DNA from: Petrolisthes cinctipes
Taxonomy: Eukaryota > Arthropoda > Malacostraca > Decapoda > Porcellanidae
DNA length: 64,000 nt
Assembly (NCBI GenBank): GCA_033782935.1
Contig: JAWQEG010000489.1
Location: 7,501 to 71,500, forward strand
Direction: 5' to 3'
Part shown: in pieces, positions 61,455-64,000 of the stretch
Numbering within the stretch: the first letter of the stretch is position 1
Layout: every line of letters begins with the position of its first letter
Made by a program: the position numbers and the translations under genes
The notes under the pieces: generated by a model
Seen by the model: only the letters and a program-made list of their open reading frames with translations
The model's database searches: none
Told to the model about the DNA's origin: nothing

Positions 61455-61725
61455 TGGATGTGTGTGCCGAGGCAGGGTTGTTCCTCGCCAACACCTCTGC
61501 TTCGAGCACAGACTGATCCACAGGTGCACATGGAAGAGGAGGGATGAAAGGGAAGAGCAGATAAGTTTGACTGATTACATAGCTGTGGATGAAAGGATAA
61601 GGAAAGATGTGATGGATGCTAGAGTGGTGAGAGGAATGTTCCAGTGCTCTGACCACTATGCGGTGTTGGTGAGGAATAGGGTCAGGGAGAAATGGGAGTA
61701 TGGTAGGAAGGATAGAGGGGGAAAA
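60705..61725 (+). mobile_element. LINE fragment: 5' end and endonuclease, 3' part missing
   Basis: Same family as the 43999-46612 element. The reading frame from ~60705 gives VVAINVNGMVNEVKWREIVE and RIDVCGVTETHMKGWRVEE, the N-terminal APE-endonuclease part that the other copy lacks. After a frame change near 61270 it continues RRIVLVGDMNGKVGN, LTDYIAVDERIRKDVMDAR and QCSDHYAVLV. It stops at about 61725, and there is no RT. A run of 31 T at 61423-61453 replaces the short stretch between GGTGAGTGC and GTGGATGTG seen in the other copy. Missing the 3' rather than the 5' end is unusual for a LINE and suggests later deletion or satellite invasion. Confidence 0.85.
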
Positions 61726-62046
61726 AATAACACCTGAAAAAATACCTCGAAAAAAATAACACCTGAAAAAAATTACACCTGAAAGAAAATTGCACCTAGA
61801 AAAAAATTACACCTGAAAAAATACCACATAAAAGAAAACTACACCTGAAGAAAATACCACCTGAAAAAATACCACCTAAAAGAAAACTACACCTGAAGAA
61901 AATACCACCTGAAAAAATACCACCTAAAAGAAAACTACACCTGAAGAAAATACCACCTGAAAAAATACCACCTAAAAGAAAACTACACCTGAAGAAAATA
62001 CCACCTGAAAAAATACCACCTAAAACCATATAACACCTAAAAAAAA

Positions 62047-62150
62047 ACGACCTCCATCCACAGGGAACTGTGTGGTAAAATTGCATGGACTGTCTTTCAC
62101 CATCACAGTTCATTGGCCCCTCCCCGCCAATGACTGTGCTTGTCAACCAA
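62047..62150. repeat. Structured ~105-bp block, copy 1
   Basis: Contains GAACTGTGTGGTAAAA and, 14 bases later, TTTCACCATCACAGTTC, which form an imperfect stem of ~16 bp. CATTGGC and GCCAATG around CCCTCCCC make a second short stem (about 62111-62132). Flanked by CACCTGA-type arrays; an AATA-rich stretch follows. Confidence 0.85.
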
Positions 62151-62793
62151 AATATTAATAACTATAAATAAATAAAATAATAAAATAATATAATAGTAAT
62201 GATAATAATAGTAATAATAATAATGAAAGAAATAACACCTGAAAAGAAATAACACCTAAAAAGAAATAGAACCTGAAAAGAAATAACACCTAAAAAGAAA
62301 TAGAACCTGAAAAGAAATAACACCTAAATAGAACCTGAAAAGAAATAACACCTAAAAAGAAATAGAACCTGAAAAGAAATAACACCTGAAAAGAAATAAC
62401 ACATGAAAAGAAATTATGCCTGAAAATATTTAACACCTGAAAATAATAAACACCTGAAAAAATTACACCTAAAAAAATACACCTAGAAAAAAATGACATG
62501 AAAAAATACATCTGGAAAAAATTTCACCTAAAAAAAGTACAACCTAAAAAAAACACCTGAAAAAGCATTACACAAAAAAAAAAAAAATTACACCAGAAAA
62601 GAAATAACACCTAAAAAAATACAACTGGAGAAAAACTATACCTGATAAAAAATACAACTGGAGAAAAACTATACCTGATAAAAATTACACCTGAAAAAAA
62701 TATGCATGAAAGAAAATAGCACCTGGAAAAAATAATACATGAAAAAAATAACACCTATGAAAAAATGCCACATAAAAAAAAAAAAAAAAAAAA

Positions 62794-62895
62794 ACCTCCA
62801 TCCACAGGGAACTGTGTAGTGAAATTGCATTGACTGACTTTTACAACCACAGTTCATTGGCCCCTCCCCGCCAATGACTGTGGTCGTCAACCAAA
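62794..62895. repeat. Structured ~105-bp block, copy 2
   Basis: Same block as at 62047. This is the most divergent copy: both arms of the first hairpin carry changes (GTGTAGTGAAA and TTTTACAACCAC). The CATTGGC/GCCAATG stem is unchanged. A poly(A) run precedes it and an (AAT)n run follows. Confidence 0.85.
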
Positions 62896-63251
62896 TAATA
62901 ATAATAATAATAACACCTGAAAAAGAAATAACACCTGAAAAAGAAATAACACCTGAAAAAGAAATAACACCTGAAAAATAATGCCTGAAAAGAAATAACA
63001 CCTGAAATAAATACCACTGAAAAAAATAACACCTGAAAAAAACACCTGAAAAAAAACACCTTTAAAGAAATAACACCTGATAAGAAATTACACCTGAAAA
63101 GAAATAACACCTAAAGAGAAATAACACCTGAAAAAAATACACCTGAAAGTAAATTACACCTGAAAAAAATAACACCTGAAAAAATAATACCACCTGAAAA
63201 AATACTACCTAAAAAAATGCCTCCTAAAAAGAAGAAGAAGAAAAAAAAAAA

Positions 63252-63356
63252 AACGACCTCCATCCACAGGGAACTGTGTGGTGAAATTGCATGGACTGTC
63301 TTTCACCATCACAGTTCATTGGCCCCTCCCCGCCAATGACTGTGGTAGTCAACCAA
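63252..63356. repeat. Structured ~105-bp block, copy 3
   Basis: Same block as at 62047, with the best-paired first hairpin (GAACTGTGTGGTGAAA against TTTCACCATCACAGTTC, one mismatch). Start-to-start spacings are ~748 and ~458 bases, so the higher-order repeat is irregular. Confidence 0.85.
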
Positions 63357-64000
63357 AAAAATAAATAAATACATAAATAAAATAATATATTAATATTAAC
63401 AATAACAATAATAATTATAATAAAAAAATAACGCCTGAATAAAAACGCCTGAAAAAAAATAACGCCTGAAAAAAAAAAAACGCCTGAAAAAAAAAACGCC
63501 TGAAAAAAAAATAATGCCTGAAAAAAAATAACGCCAGAAAAAAAATAACGCCAGAAAAAAAATAACGCCAGACAAAAAATAACGCCAGACAAAAAATAAC
63601 GCATGAAAAAAATAACGCCAGACAAAAATAACGCCTGAAAAAAATATATAAATAAAAAAAAACGCCTGAAAAAAAAACTCCTGAAAAAATAATAAAAAAG
63701 TCTGAAAAAATAAAATAAAAAAAGCCTGAAAAAAATGAAAAAAAAGCCTGAAAAAAATAAATAAAAAAGCCTGAAAAAATAAATAAATAAAAAATACTAA
63801 AAAAAATAAATAAATAAAAAAAGCCTGAAAATAAAAAATAAAATAAAAAAACACCTACAAAATAAGATAAAAAAACACCAGAAAAAAATAAAAAAATAAA
63901 TAAAGAAAAACACCTGAAATAAATAAATAAATAAATAACCTGAAATAAATAAAAAAAATCATCTTAAAAAAATAACATAAAAAAGCACCTGAAATAAATA

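Larger units (their letters stand above)
61726..64000. repeat. A-rich satellite of short CACCTGA / CGCCTGA units
   Basis: From 61726 to the window end nearly everything is built from degenerate units of ~12-18 bases, typically ACACCTGAAAAAAATA. Local sub-arrays differ: ACACCTGAAGAAAATACC (61840-62010), AACACCTGAAAAGAAAT (62230-62410), CGCCTGAAAAAAAATAA (63430-63640) and AAAAAGCCTGA (63660-63840). The + strand is almost free of T. Three copies of a ~105-base block interrupt it. Open frames on the - strand such as repeated FFRCYFFSGVIFF are by-products of the repeat. Confidence 0.9.

Noticed and set aside
60344..61656. Long - strand frames (up to 395 codons) rich in Pro, His and Ser
   Set aside because: They are antisense to the LINE endonuclease and cross its T run as a poly-Lys stretch.
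61796..63854. Several Phe-rich - strand frames of 70-150 codons
   Set aside because: Pure by-products of the CACCTGAAAAAAATA satellite, which has few stops on that strand.
61726..64000. CRISPR-like array
   Set aside because: Units are short, degenerate and contiguous, with no unique spacers, and the genome is eukaryotic.

Overview
This window is a piece of a large, repeat-rich animal nuclear genome. Genes are split into many short exons by GT-AG introns, coding density is low, and long GA, AT and ATT microsatellites, many small inverted-repeat DNA transposons and decayed LINE retrotransposons fill the rest. This style, with very frequent TACTGTA/TACAGTA strings, fits an arthropod and most likely a decapod crustacean. 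That assignment is an impression, not a search result.

Layout. (1) Positions 776-20350, + strand: the 3' part of a polycystin-1 family gene. I could join 23 exons in one continuous frame (2140 residues, open at the 5' end). They encode an REJ/GAIN-like ectodomain, a GPS motif, a first membrane helix, a PLAT domain, several more helices, a TOP/polycystin extracellular domain, a channel-like block and a coiled-coil tail. (2) 20356-34366: about 14 kb with no gene I can support. It holds tandem repeats, a GC-rich hairpin patch and several MITEs. (3) 34367-55738, - strand: a complete Ect2/pebble gene (Rho guanine exchange factor of cytokinesis), 20 coding exons and 890 residues, with three BRCT repeats, an NLS-like linker, DH, PH and a basic C-terminus. 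Its introns carry a 2.6 kb decayed LINE, two related mariner-type elements, a Tigger-like remnant and a tandem duplication of part of an exon. (4) 55739-60200: the Ect2 upstream region, hairpin MITEs, a local tandem duplication, an AT/ATT microsatellite and a CR1/L2-like LINE 3' end. (5) 60215-61725: a U4 snRNA-like 5' segment, then tandem AT-rich repeats and the 5' part of a LINE endonuclease ORF that stops abruptly. (6) 61726-64000: an A-rich satellite of short CACCTGA-type units with three copies of a ~105 bp block that contains inverted repeats.

The two protein genes converge (3' ends facing, about 14 kb apart) and have no evident functional link. No clear new multi-gene system is visible. 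The items most worth a second look are the satellite with its structured block, the U4-like head upstream of a LINE, the Ect2 stop codon lying inside a minisatellite, the partial Ect2 exon duplication, and the altered GPS and pore region of the polycystin.
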